Below are positions 52,601 to 64,000 of a DNA stretch of 64,000 bases, piece after piece. Numbering within the stretch: the first letter of the stretch is position 1; every line of letters begins with the position of its first letter. Origin of the DNA: Campylorhamphus procurvoides (taxonomy: Eukaryota; Chordata; Aves; Passeriformes; Dendrocolaptidae); contig WBMV01001245.1 of assembly GCA_013396655.1 (NCBI GenBank), positions 809,711 through 873,710 on the forward strand, in the 5' to 3' direction. Made by a program: the position numbers and the translations under genes. A model generated the notes under the pieces. It was not told where the DNA came from, did no database searches, and saw nothing but the letters and a program-made list of their open reading frames with translations.

Positions 52601-55600
52601 GAATATAAGAAGCCACACAGTTCTTTCCCTTAGCCTGAAGTAGGATGAATATAGCTATTCCTAGAAGAAAGTTTTCTTCAAAGTCTAATTTTGTCTTTTT
52701 AAGACACAGCTAAATTGCTTTAGTGATTTCCTTATGGGAATTCTAAACCAAGGACTAATTAGCCAAGACTTAGACCATTTATACATCTACCATTATGCTT
52801 TACAGAAGTTGTAAATTCAAGTGCACCTTCTAACCTTCCATTTTTAAGTCACCATCATAATATCTTAAGAGAAGTGAATGATGCAGAGACCATGTAGGTA
52901 CATGCAATAATGACCTGTCTTCTGCTAAGATCTTTTGATTAAAGTTTGCTATGATGGTGAAATCACAGAAATTATAGACACAAGTAGGATTTTTGAGAGG
53001 TTTATCGTAGTTCAAGGACTCGAGTAGGACAAAACCAGCATGTAAAGTTATAAAATCCTAAAAGTTAATCAGGCTAGCTGGGAGTTGGCTGGGAATCATC
53101 AATCTGAGTCAGCATTAGTGTCAATGGATTGTTAGCACACTACTACCCAGCCTACCAGCTGATTAGATCTAGTTATCTCTTGTGTGTGTAACCAATAATT
53201 ATTTTACACTTTTAAGTTATCTATATCCTGATTTCTGGGTGTCTTCATAGATACAGGAAGATACACAACCAAGTTAACCCAAAAGAACAGTTAGAAAAAG
53301 TTTCATCAGGCAGAATTTGGTCTAAAGGACAGGCAACTTTATATAGCTTGTCTAAATCAGAGCAGTTTTGCATTGCTCAAGCTTTGTTAAGTAAGTGATC
53401 AGTGAGATGTAAAGAGGTAATTACAACAAAGATAAAAAAGATTTCCACAGTTTCTAAAGGAAAAAGGTGACTGTTCTGTACAGCACAGACCATAGTTAAC
53501 ATAACAGTGAGACTCACTTATCGGACAAGGTATATTTTGATGAATACTTTTCATAGAGATAGGTGTCTGCTCCTTGGCTCCAAGTACATGTTACTATTCT
53601 CATGTCTTGAGTTTCGCAAGAAAAATCTTTAGGTGTATCAGGTGCTCCTTGTCAGAGGGAATAACCAAAAACACAGCAACAGCATGGCAGTCAAGGCAAA
53701 AGTCACCAACTTTTCTAATATATTAACAAGCCAGAAATAATGGATAAGTACAAAATCTGTTTTACCACAGATGTTATTAAAATTACACTTTTCTAATGAC
53801 AGTTTGTAGAGATAGTCAGGATAATACCATAAATTGATAGCAATCCAAACACTTTTATTTGTTGTTATCTCTTGTTATATTCATATATTCATTAATTCAT
53901 TCTGTTTTCTATCTGTAAAAATTGTCACTAGCTTTCAAAAGGGGGACTGTGCTGAGTTTTACCACAGACACACAGACAGTGAAGCTGAACTCCTAAATGG
54001 ATAGATATGTTTAAGTATCAATCACCTGTCCTAGGATCAGTTATTGAGATTAATCTGAACATATGTGTGATGCTATTCTTTAATGCTTTCTATACATAAG
54101 TTTACAGATCTGAAGTCAGATATGAACAGAGATCAGCTGGAAAATGCAGGACCATGTCAACTTCCAGAAGACTTTTTTTTACTCCCCTCATTCCCCACAG
54201 TCTTTTCTGACTTAATAACAACCAGAAAATAGAACTGTAATAATGTGTTCACTTACTACCCACAAGGAAAAATGAATGAGCTAAGCACTGATCTTCATTG
54301 CAAGGCTCTTTACAGTAGACATGGATGTGAGCTGCTTCATGATGTGTCACATTTTTCATGGTGAGAAGTCCAAGTCGACTGTTTGTGTGACTAAAGACAC
54401 GAACAGCTGGGAGTACAGAGAATTCTTTAATGATTTGATCTTTCCTTCCAATGCAACAAAAAGTGATATCAGAACCTTCCTCTAAAATCTTTTCATTTGG
54501 AAAGATTTGTGGCCCACTGCTATTGGAAGTGTCCAAACCTGCAAATTAACATATAAAAAAAAATTTCAAAATCTGCTCACAGCAGCAACCTTCAACCAGA
54601 ACACATAGCTAAGCATTTTTCAAGAAATTATTAGTGTTTTATTATCCATTCACAGACTTTCATTTACTGTTCTTCCCCATAGAGAGATGAATGTCACATA
54701 TAATAATACTTGTATTTCTCTTAAACTTATATAACATAGTCCAACAAGCTACCTAAGTGATCTCTGCCTAAGATCCATCTTGCTGCCTTTCACTTAGGGG
54801 AAAAAAAAAAAAGAGTGTAGAGTCAAGAACTGCCTTTACAGAGGAACATCACCTCCTACACTTATGCCCAGGCTGATGCTTACAGCCAAAATGCCTGCTC
54901 TGAAAGACTATGAACAGGGTGCTAGAAAAACATCATGTTCTGAAGCTCATGCAGTGCTCAGCTGAGAGTAGTCAGTACTGACTTAATTAGATCATTAAGG
55001 AGACACTCAACTTGGAAAAAGATTCCTATGGCTTTCCATGTTGGACTCTTTCAGGACTGCTTGCTGGATGTAAAAATTAGTGGAACATACATGACTCACA
55101 GTCTTTTACACATGTTGCATGAGTAAAATCTGCTCTCAAGAAAATGATCCAAAAATCTGATGACATCTAGAGTTCCTGTCTTTCAGAGAGCTCTAAATCA
55201 GGTCTGTAATAATGCAGGATCACTTTGTGACCAAAATACATATTTTTGAACCCTCTCTAATTTCAGTTAAAAAAATAAAATCTCCAAGACTGATGTTAGT
55301 GAGACAGAAGGGGAGTTTTGTCTCCTATTTCCCATTATATAGGGTTTAACAATTTAAGTGTTATAATCCAAGTAAAAAGACCTATGATGCATTTCCTACC
55401 ATGATGCACCTTATCTCAACTAAAATTCCTTGCTGCTCCAAATGAGAATAGTGTTTCATTATAAAATCATTGTTGCAGTTTTTTTCTAAAGCAGTTATAT
55501 GCTTCATTTAAACAAAATTCTCTGGAAACCAAACTGTTCTAGTAAGACATGGTAATCTGAAAAAATCAAAAAAAGTGTTTTCTGATATTGTTGTTTACTC

Positions 55601-58600
55601 AATTGGTATTATTGGTTCACTCCCTGTTTACTCTCATAGAATTCATAAAATGTTCATTCCAAGTGACATAAGGACCTGCCGTGCTCCTTTCCCTCTGTTT
55701 CAGTAATACTAATCAAAGCTATGAAACCAGACAAAAGCAACATATTCCTCAGACCATGCAGCTGTAGCTATACTGTGCCTGACCTGGTGACAGGGTACAC
55801 TGCAGCCTATCTAACATCCCATGCCACTCCATGTTCTGCATTGTTTTAATGTGTGAGCGAAAAAGGCTCTGAAACATTCAGTCTTGTAGTTTAGGAAGAT
55901 AATCTGTACTTTCTAACTGGCTGAAGCACTGCTATTATTGCCAGCAAAAAATAAGGGATGGGTTAGTGCTTAGACATTAATGAGTTCAGAATGGATTCTT
56001 GACTTGATGCTGCCTCTCCTGAACTGTTCCTCACAATTACAGGTACTGGTGAATTATAAACTAACTTTGTACTTGAAAAAAATAGAATCAATATTGTAAA
56101 ATTTTATTTTGCTTACCCAGGACATTCTCCCACAGACTCCACTGACTCCAGATTTTTGATATTTCTGCTTTGCTCCTGATTCTCACTGCAAGTGACACGC
56201 ACTCCAAAGGTAAGTCTGAATTCCATTGCCAATGAAGAGGCTTTCCTAATTTATCAAGCGTGACATTATAAAACTCCTACAAACAAAGACCAGAAATGCA
56301 AAGTATTGAAGACACAGCAATGTGTAGACTTTGGAAATACAATCAAAAGCAGTGAAAGTGCAAAAGCTCAAAGGAGGAAAATGCTTTTGAAAAATGAAAC
56401 TCTGAAATCCCACTTGCCACCTGTGACCTCATGCTAAGTCACTAATAGCTAATTCACTACTCACAGATCTGTACTAGCAGCAGTAGCGTGGCTGACACGC
56501 TGATGTATTTGTGAGTCAGGCCTTACTTCTCATGACATGGATTCTCTCTCAGAGACTTTCAGTAGGTTATTTGTGCCTGATATTACATTCTTAGTAGCAT
56601 GACCAGATGCTGCTACCTACAAATGCATCCTGGGTTACACATTCCTTTCCTGTGGTGCAGTCACCCTTCCTGGAGTGATTTAAAAGATGTGTAGATTCAG
56701 CATTTAGGGACATGGTTTAGTGGTGGATTTGGTAGTGCTGGGTTAATGGTTGGACTTGGTGATCTTAGAGATGTTTTCTAACTTTCAGATTCTACAATTC
56801 TATGTATTTTTGTACTTTTTAAAGCAAGCATGCCAGATTTTCATCACATAGATCTGTGTATGCGTATGGATTGTACCATACCTCTGGCTCACACTACCCA
56901 ATAGAGAATTGCTCTCCAGTGCTGCTTTCCATTAGCAACACCTGCACTTTCATATTACCACTTGTCTGAGGAAAACTCTGCAATCAGTTCAAAATTTAAT
57001 TTCTCAGTTATAGCCCTAAGGAATGTAGTCACTGCTTTGGAAGTTATATAGGCTGTCTGTGCTTCAGTGTGAGCAGACTCACAGAGTTCCTTTACTGCTA
57101 CACATTCTTCAGAAAAACACAGAAGCAAATATATTCCTGTGTGGTAGTGACATCCAAAGTAATCTGTTTGTTTTTCTTGTCGTGTTTATTACAAGTAACA
57201 GAACATACTATATCCTTGGATTTGAAAAACTCTTCCTCCCACCCAGTTAGCAAGAGTTTGTTGAAGGATGCTCCAAAAAAACCCCCAAAACCTAATTGTA
57301 GGTAGTAATATGGCCCCAGTTATTGACTTTGGGGTTAGATGTACTCACGGAGTGTAAAAAATCCTATCTAACATATCCAAGCAGTAAAAATCTTCAGAAT
57401 TGCATAGAGTTCTTCAAACTTTTAGAAAAAATACTACCAGTCAGGCTGATCAGAGTAAGTTGTGGTTCTTAACAGTGCCTATCTTTATTTACTGATCAGT
57501 GATTTCAGAAAAAAATAAGCCCTTCTCTGTTTTCTGTGCTTTCTCACAAATGGCAACTTTAAATGAGCCAGTGAAGTTTTCCAGTTTTACTAAGTTTTAA
57601 TATATGCAAATCATATTCTTCCATAGATCGATGTATGGGTGACTCACAGTAGGTCAAAATATGAGTAAAACATGCATTTCACTGTCAAAAGATTTTGTCA
57701 AACTCAAAGGAAAGGAAATTTGCTTTGGCGACTGTTCTCACACAGAAGTCACAAAGAGGGGAAATCACCCAGAACAGGCCTAAGCCTATGATTTGGTTGA
57801 TCTCCTCCTCTTCAGAAGATTTGGCTGGTTTAGGTGTCAAAGAGAACTGCCAGGATAGAGACTTTGCAGAGACATCACTACTTCTTCCTTTTCCTTTAGC
57901 TTCCCTTGTATTGTAAAGGACTAAAATACTTCTATTCAAAGTACACTTACTGTCCACACAATATTAGTGTAATCTGTTCGACTGATTTGTATTTCAAAAG
58001 ACATTGCCAGCTTAGCATCATGTGCTGACTTCACAACATTCCATTCCACCAGCAGCCGCTGAAGAACCAAATCCTTGGAAACACTGAGGTACTTTACTGG
58101 AAACACAACAGATTCTAGGAGTGAAAAATGACACAAAAATATTACTGTTTAGTTAAGATACAAAGTAGATCTGAAACAACAGTGGTCAGAAGGAAGATAG
58201 GTTCCACAACAGATGGTTCTGAAGGAAAAAACAAAAGTGATCAAGAGACATGCCACTGATAACAAAAGCAAAGATAATCTTTCATCTTAAGGAATCAGCA
58301 GGCTAAAATGAGGTTCCTGAATCTACTCAGCAGCCCTCCCACCATGACATTTAGTATGCTATTTAATTTCTCTATGCATGCAATTTACTACCTATTTTAT
58401 GGGAATACAGATCCTTCCTTTCATAATCTTATGAAGAGGAATAATATAATATATTAAGAGGGACTAGATTCCAAGAAACCCCAACCCCAGAAAGCCGTCT
58501 TATCACTAGGGTAGAAACTCTAGGCTCAGTTCTGATTTCCAACATAATTCAGATTCAGTTAGTTAATGCATAACAAGTAGTTGAAGAGGATAGATCAACA

Positions 58601-61600
58601 GATTCCCTCCACTAGCAACTTAGATGATAGTCTAGTATTAAGCACATTTCTGGTTGCTCTACGCAGAGCTTAGGTACCTTAGAGTTATGGATTGCTGTGT
58701 TGGAATGAGAGACCTTGTTCTAATGGCACCTTCATTATTCTGTGGGTCTGGAGTTAATTCCCACAATTAAATAAAGTTTAAAAGTCAGACTGAAGTCTTT
58801 TTTGCTGCTGGGACAGGAAAGGCCCCATAAAAATATTATTCTGCTGGAAACTACAGATAACCCTGTAAGTGGTTCCTCTTTTTAGATGTTTGATTTGTCA
58901 CCCCTCCCAAAAAAAAAACTAACTCTTGGAAGATATGAAATACAACACTCAGTGATTTGTAACTTCTCTCCTTCCTGAAATATAAACAAACATACATAAA
59001 CCTCCTAAACTTGATCTGGTTATTAATAAAGCCAGGGACCTGAAATGGCAAAGTAACTAGGCTTTTTCTTTTGCCACAGTTGCTTTCCAAGGTGCTTCTG
59101 CTTGTTAAAAATGACAAGGTCAGATGTTTATACTGACCAGGATACAGAAAACCTGCCACAAAAATTCCTGCATATTTTGATAAAACAGAACTCATTCTGT
59201 GCATTCCTGACACGCTATAGCCATGGTTCTCATGGACACAATGGATTGAGAGACCTCAGCAGCTCCTTCTCATGAAACTGCCACCTCCACTCATTTCTCC
59301 CAGATGTGCTTCACCCACTGCATTATCCAAGACTTTCATAGAATATTACCAGCAGAAACATGAGCATTCAGAAGATTTAGATTGTGAAACTACACTTTGA
59401 TAGATGCTCCTGGTGGTCATCAGGTTCCCAAACCATTCTGCAATTTATCCTGTGATATCTGCTCTGCACTAATTTCTGTGCAGCAGTTTCCCTACATATG
59501 GACTTTTACATTAGCTGTTGGGAATGAAAGGCTCAAGAGAAGCTGCAGTTATTACAATCTCTGATCACTCAAAGTAAGCAAATAAATCTTTATAAACATA
59601 TTTGTTCATTATGAGAATAAAGACACTGACATAGTTTAGTTGTTTCTACAAGTCCAGTCTACAATAAAAGATTAAATGGAGTAAAGAATATATTTTACCA
59701 TTAGTACCAAGATACTAAAAACTGTTGGAAGAATGGAGTCTCTTTTAGCAAATCATCCACAAACTCTGATGGTATATTTTTAACCTATTCCATTTTGAAG
59801 GGTACCAGAAGTCAAAGCAAAATGAAAACCATGTATTTTCAATCTAGAGAAAACTACTGCTATGCACTTCTTCAGTAAGCTTGGAGGGAGAAATCAAGGT
59901 TTCACTGTTCAAACACTTGTTCTAAGAACCAGAATTGTAGTATCAAAAAAACAATTTGGAGGAAGAAGCACAGACGTGCAGATATACACACATACCTTCT
60001 GTCAATTCTCATTGCAGCCTTAATATATAATTACTGAGCAATTACCAGCCTGTGTAAATTATGTGAAAGCAGAATTTGACAGCATTAGTGTCTTCTGTGA
60101 GGTAAATGTGAATTGTTTCAAGTGCAGATGTAAAACTTCCTTTTTGGCTATGGTTATGACATGGCCCTTAAAAAATGTATTTGCTGCTTCATGGCTTCTT
60201 TTGAAAAATGATGGGCATCAGTATTATACTGCCATAAGGAACCCCAGTACCTATGACAGTAGTCTGAAGCTGAATAAACAAGGGGATAAATTTCACTGAA
60301 TTATGACAGAGCATCAATTTTAGGTTTAGCTTCCCTGCCAACAACTGAATAGGTAATGAGCCAAAACAACCAGAACAACACAGTGAGCCATGAAATTAAC
60401 TGTGGGAGTGGAGTCTCCTACTTTATTTTGGGAAGGTAGGACAAGACACACTTCATCTCCCTGCATTCTACAGACTTTCACCATCAAAACAAGATAAAGG
60501 CTGTTAAAAGGGATCATTTTTGCTAAGGAATTGACTTACATGTTGTTCCTCTCCAGCATGTAATCTTTGCTGCTCATTTTCTGGTCAACCTTACTTGTAT
60601 GTTCATCATCTATTTCCCTGAAGCACCATTTACCAAGCCTTTCAGGGGATCTCATTTCACATACAAAGAGGTGGCTGATCTAGAGCTCTGGGTCTTGCTA
60701 TTATGTTTTCTGTCTGCAGCGCTGAATCAACTGGGGGAGAAAGGAACTGCAAAAAGGATGTGATCCAGCTAGTCTTTCAATGAATTTCACAAAGAAAGTT
60801 GTCCAGGAAAAGGAAACAAATATACCTGAAAGAAAAGCCAGCCAGCTGAGAGAAACCCCTTCCTTTTTTTAAGTGTGCACAACTGAAAGAAACCCCAGCA
60901 TATCTTCTGAATTTCCCTATCCTTTTTCTGCTCTTTCTCCAGTAAATTCTAATGGCAAGCATAACTACTATGCTTATAGCATTGACGCTGAGCTGCCTCT
61001 CTCTACATCCATCTCCTTTAGTCCAAACAAAAATATTATCCTCTTTTCCCCCCCAGAGAATATTTTCACCTGCCACATTTAATTAACCTGACAAAAACCC
61101 ACAAATGGCTCATTAGTTTCTGGTTTTTTCTCCATCTGTAAAAGTGTCCCTCCACAATCTCTTAGGTATAACTTCAGATTCCACACAATTCTGTTTTCCA
61201 GAGTCTGGCATACACAGTCTAGATCACCAGTAAAAGGTTATACACAGTACCAAGACACAGAAGAAACAATATAATTAAGGATATATCCAAGATCCTGACG
61301 GACACCAAGTTACAATGTGGGTATTAAATAATTCTATAGCATAAGTTTAACATGTAGGAGTATTTGTAGCATTCACAATTACAATATTCCCGTCCTAACA
61401 AACTGAAGTGATCAAGGCCTCGACTTGTTTTAACTTGAAAGCTAACTCAAGACTATGTGAATAGCTTAATGATTAACAACAGACAAATTTTATACCTGAA
61501 CGACGGCATGTGAAAACAAGTGACCAAGTTACTGTAATGCAGTAACTGTTTGGACTTGCCTGCATTACAAAGTTTTGACACTCTACGAGTGTGGGTAACA

Positions 61601-62499
61601 GAGTCCCAAAACCAGGGAGCTGGCACTTTGGGTGAGTGGTGTGTGAACACAAATTTCAAGCTTGAAGAGAGGCAGATATATTACCCCCTTCAGTGTGATA
61701 ACAAATACATTTATACAAAAATCCTCATCTCTATTTCTTCTTCACCAACTTAATTAAGGCAACAAAACTTTCATAATGCAGTCTGAACCTGGTGAGGTCT
61801 GTCTTCTTCACAGAAAAGTCAATTAAAATTTTTCATGAAGTCATGCCTAAATGCTATTGCCAGAGGCAAGCGCGCAAGCCATATTTTACTTTAAAATACA
61901 CAGCTTTCTGGAAAGTTATGGTTATAGTCAACTTTGTCCCCTATGAAGATGCAGATTTGCTTATTTATTTATTTACTTATTTGCACTGGATACATATGTG
62001 AAGTGTAAAAAACAAAAACCAGATCCTGGAATCTTGTTGCACAATCAGAAAGAGCCAACAGAAGTGCTGAAGTGTTCATAGATGGGATAAACAAAAAGAG
62101 AAAGGGAAGAGGTAAAAAAACCCATAAAAAATTGTCAAAGAAGAAACAAATTATTTGAAAACGACAGTACAGATAAAAAAACCAGATGGGAAGCAATTAA
62201 TAAATACAGTTTGGCTTCACATCTTGCAAGTTGTTAATTCAAGATGCAGTTTCACATAATGGGGTCACAGACGGTAATAATACAAGTTCCTCCATCACAT
62301 TACAAAAGAGAATAATTTGATTAAGTGTGTAACATGTTGCTTAATCATAAGATTACAAGTAAGAAATTTCAAAGCTTCAAGTGCTGTAGATTGGATCCAA
62401 ATTAAAAAATTAAACATTCAGTCATTTACCTTGCTGTGAGTATGTAGTGTAGCAAGTCCTCAGGAGGAGCAGTACTGCCAGAACCATGAAGTGATTCAT
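40222..62499 (-). CDS. OSMR: OSMR, oncostatin M receptor subunit beta
   Basis: OSMR is a type I cytokine receptor that pairs with gp130 for oncostatin M and with IL31RA for IL-31, signalling through JAK and STAT3. I assembled 17 coding exons on the - strand, listed 5' to 3' by descending position: 62499-62430, 58114-57951, 56276-56117, 54538-54257, 53647-53518, 52471-52314, 50939-50803, 49550-49391, 48838-48762, 48347-48125, 47561-47379, 46198-46097, 45693-45514, 43829-43665, 42126-42048, 41779-41707, 40671-40222. All introns are GT-AG and the phases agree, giving 2793 nt, 930 residues plus stop (human: 979). LIFR was the main alternative, but the tail (SDCIPD, SLRYISQ), the FSCET segment and the position next to RICTOR fit OSMR. 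The start ATG at 62499-62497 is followed by a signal peptide. No internal stop was found. Confidence 0.94.
41311..41387. repeat. Two-copy tandem repeat of 44 bases
   Basis: The unit 'cag(g/a)gg.gagtgggcagacacagctcacaggctg' starts at 41311 and again at 41355 with about three mismatches. It lies in the last OSMR intron within a locally GC-richer patch (about 41030-41420). Confidence 0.75.
41707..42126 (-). CDS. OSMR: OSMR transmembrane exon and Box 1 exon
   Basis: Exon 42126-42048 encodes the membrane helix [19 protein letters not shown] (residues about 733-751) followed by the basic stop-transfer HWKKKW. Exon 41779-41707 encodes [16 protein letters not shown], which contains the proline-rich Box 1 that binds JAK1 in this family; human OSMR has a single cysteine and a tyrosine where this protein has three cysteines. 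Spacing from membrane to Box 1 is about 12 residues, as usual. Confidence 0.92.
42788..42801. repeat. Short (TG)n tract
   Basis: Seven TG units followed by an imperfect TG-rich continuation, in the OSMR intron 42127-43664. Confidence 0.8.
43665..48838 (-). CDS. OSMR: OSMR exons for the three membrane-proximal fibronectin III domains
   Basis: Six exons (48838-48762, 48347-48125, 47561-47379, 46198-46097, 45693-45514, 43829-43665) encode the stalk of three fibronectin III domains that positions the receptor for activation. Landmarks are RNVTLFWK, the ISWEP and YIIDWCNF segment, [21 protein letters not shown] (identical in human), [11 protein letters not shown] and [12 protein letters not shown]. 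From 48838 onward every exon ends in phase 1 except 48838-48762, which ends in phase 0. The exon 43829-43665 has a CR1 element almost at its 3' splice site. Confidence 0.93.
43851..44210 (-). mobile_element. CR1 LINE 3' fragment in an OSMR intron
   Basis: Read on the - strand it ends in the repeated octamer tail (cattctatgattctgtgattctat) that marks CR1 3' ends, preceded by the usual 'gtgccttccaacccagaccattc' segment. The right part (about 44000-44210) matches CR1 3' UTR. It is in OSMR sense orientation, and its 3' end is about 20 bases from the acceptor of exon 43829-43665. Confidence 0.92.
49391..53647 (-). CDS. OSMR: OSMR exons for the full cytokine-binding module
   Basis: Four exons (53647-53518, 52471-52314, 50939-50803, 49550-49391) encode two fibronectin III domains. 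The first has the paired cysteines of the family ([18 protein letters not shown], then CSKHCSCSW). The second ends in RWSEWS (WSEWS codons 49436-49422), preceded by the conserved YTARVRCGA strand. Phases 1, 2, 1, 0 and 1 join without gaps. The region between the cysteines is more diverged from mammals than the WSEWS exon, typical of ligand-contact surfaces. Confidence 0.92.
49697..49720. repeat. (AAAT)n microsatellite
   Basis: About six AAAT units in the OSMR intron 49551-50802. Confidence 0.9.
54257..54538 (-). CDS. OSMR: OSMR Ig-like domain exon
   Basis: A single exon encodes the Ig-like domain between the half-module and the full cytokine-binding module. It reads [12 protein letters not shown] at the B-strand cysteine and IHVYCKEPC at the F-strand cysteine. 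The 3' end is ambiguous: the sequence GGGTAGTAAGTG offers donors after 54260 and after 54257. Both keep the frame and differ by one residue; the second has the better consensus and is used here. Confidence 0.88.
56117..58114 (-). CDS. OSMR: OSMR exons for the first cytokine-receptor half-module
   Basis: Two exons, 58114-57951 and 56276-56117, encode the membrane-distal fibronectin-like domain of the receptor. The first carries the [16 protein letters not shown] segment, close to the QIQISR of mammalian OSMR. The second carries LPLEC and ends in the cytokine-receptor signature WSQWS (codons 56150-56136). OSMR is known to keep only this C-terminal half of a first cytokine-binding module, and these two exons match that layout. 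Confidence 0.92.
56655..56815 (+). mobile_element. Short CR1 LINE 3' end in an OSMR intron
   Basis: The motifs 'gggacatggtttagtggtgg', 'ggttaatggttggacttggt' and 'gattctacaattctatg' are the terminal 150 or so bases of a CR1 element, inserted antisense to OSMR in the intron 56277-57950. Confidence 0.88.
58115..62429 (-). other. OSMR intron 58115-62429
   Basis: This 4.3-kb intron separates the signal-peptide exon from the first receptor domain. I found no coding similarity and no recognisable transposon in it. Confidence 0.65.
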
Positions 62500-62527
62500 C
62501 CTTTGTCCACCTTTTCCTGCACAAAAC
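62430..62527 (-). CDS. OSMR: OSMR first coding exon with signal peptide
   Basis: The 3' splice site is a T-rich tract ending in tgatag at 62529-62528. After 28 bases of 5' UTR the ATG at 62499 opens [20 protein letters not shown], a short polar start, hydrophobic core and small residues, as expected of a signal peptide. The exon ends with CAA G before GTAAAT at 62430. The 5' UTR begins in at least one further exon to the right, which I did not find. Confidence 0.85.
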
Positions 62528-64000
62528 CTATCAGAAAAAAAAGACATTTTATTTATTTGTTTCTTTTAGGAGAAATGCATTCCAAGCAATAGTTCAGATA
62601 ATACTACTGTATTTAAGAAAGAACAAATAAAGAACTAATCACATGAACTCCAGGCAGTTTCAGATAAATTCAGGAAGAATGAACAAAGAAAGATAAGAAA
62701 TTAAAAAACACTCTCTGTTTTAGGACCTGGTTACAGCGTAGGGAGAAACACTACAGTCAAAAAGTTCAATTGAGTCTAAACCAATAAATCACAAAATATG
62801 TTTAAAGTTTTCCATCCACTTATTTCAAATAAATATGGAGATAAAAGCTTGCCCTAATTTATTTTGCCTTTCCTCCTGCAAAAGTAGCAAGCTATTCATC
62901 CTAACAAGGAAAAAAAAGTATGAAGGAGGACACTATATGGAGGGCTTTAGTTAGACCAGAGTTGAAATACACATATAAAAGTCTTAGCAAGTTCAATTCC
63001 CAGAGGGACCATCATCTAAACAGGTGACAGAGCTCCATGAAGCATTCCTTTTACAGCTTTCACACTCACACTGTGACAGTATGAAGCTCTGTTTGATTTG
63101 CACAGCCCAGTTCTGAAGGACTGATCATATATCAGATCTCAGAAGACATGAATCACCTGCAAACCTCCACGTGCAGAAAGCAGAGGTAAATATCCAGCAT
63201 CAGTATGGTTAAAGCTCTCAGAGGGTATAGGAGTACAAATAACAGGAACAGGACAATGGATATAACTATCTTTAACTTAGAACTTTTATGTTTTACGTTT
63301 CTGAAGCTGTGTAGAATACTGATAAAGTGAGTCTTCCGTCACTGCTTCCATAACAGAAGCAGAAACTGCTTAGCAGGAAATATCCAGAATGACCTGTTCC
63401 CACTAAAGCTACGAACAAAACACTTACTGATTTCAGAAGGTCCAGTAATTCACTACAGAATTTATTCCTAGCAGAAAACCTTCAATTTAATACCGCAGAG
63501 CTACAGGCTCTTTTGTCTAATAAGTTTAATTACATTCAATGATTTTGAGAAACTCTGAATTTCTCCAAAGGATCAAGAAGAGAAGATTTCAATTATTTAT
63601 TTTTTTTTAATATGTTTCATAGGTCACATGAACACTGTAGAAGAGTCTCGCATGCAGCACTGCAACCCAGGGCTCAATGTACACAACAGGCACCCTTGCC
63701 GCAGTGTGCCCCGACTTTTCCTTGTGAGCTTAAATATGGGGGCCTCTGTATTTAACATGTCGGTGGTGTCTTCCCTGATGTACAGGCTTCTGCAGTCCTT
63801 CCTGCTATTAAACCAATATCCTCAAAAGTATTTAAATAACACTAAAAATAATAGGAGCTAGGCCTAACTCACGTGCAACTAATAGATGGTTACAAGAACT
63901 GATTTAGGAAAATCTGATTTTTTCTAGATTTTTCTAAGCTTAGACTCTTTTGTCACCTGATCAAATTTTGTATCTTAAAGGAAAAATAATTAGTTATATT
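62528..64000 (-). other. Upstream of the OSMR start-codon exon; probably intron 1
   Basis: The T-rich tract and AG just upstream of 62527 imply an intron, so the transcription start lies farther right, perhaps beyond the window. No CpG-rich patch, TATA-like promoter context or convincing 5' exon was seen here. Confidence 0.5.

Noticed and set aside
42048..62499. LIFR as the identity of the - strand receptor
   Set aside because: LIFR has two full cytokine-binding modules and a different tail; here there is one half-module plus one full module, tail motifs matching OSMR, and adjacency to RICTOR.

Overview
The window is vertebrate genomic DNA, most likely from a bird. Exons are short, flanked by GT-AG introns, and embedded in AT-rich non-coding sequence. 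The only recognisable transposons are CR1 (chicken repeat 1) LINE copies, typical of birds and other sauropsids. The introns are compact: 29 RICTOR exons fit in about 31 kb. In birds this locus is expected on chromosome Z, but that is known synteny and not something visible here.

Two genes lie tail to tail. From 1 to about 37.2 kb, on the + strand, is the 3' five-sixths of RICTOR, the defining subunit of mTORC2. I could place 29 consecutive coding exons (1028-32480) whose splice phases all agree. They encode about 1439 residues with a stop at 32478-32480, followed by a long 3' UTR of about 4.7 kb. The first nine or so exons lie upstream of the window. From about 62.5 kb down to 40.2 kb, on the - strand, is the complete coding sequence of OSMR, the oncostatin M / IL-31 receptor beta subunit. 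It has 17 coding exons and about 930 residues: signal peptide, a first cytokine-receptor half with WSxWS, an Ig-like domain, a second cytokine-binding module with WSxWS, three membrane-proximal fibronectin III domains, a transmembrane helix, Box 1 and a cytoplasmic tail. Its 5' non-coding exon(s) and promoter were not identified.

The two genes do not form a pathway unit. Both act in growth and cytokine signalling, but their neighbourhood is simply conserved vertebrate synteny. What deserves a second look is local: an OSMR tail that stops ten residues after its only YxxQ motif; a CR1 insertion whose 3' tail sits about 20 bases from an OSMR 3' splice site; a pair of diverged copies of an unidentified sequence in one RICTOR intron, one looking like an in-phase cryptic terminal exon; and the convergent, possibly overlapping 3' ends. 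I saw no CRISPR array, RNA gene, viral element or undescribed multi-gene system. The rest of the intronic sequence shows no recognisable structure by eye.
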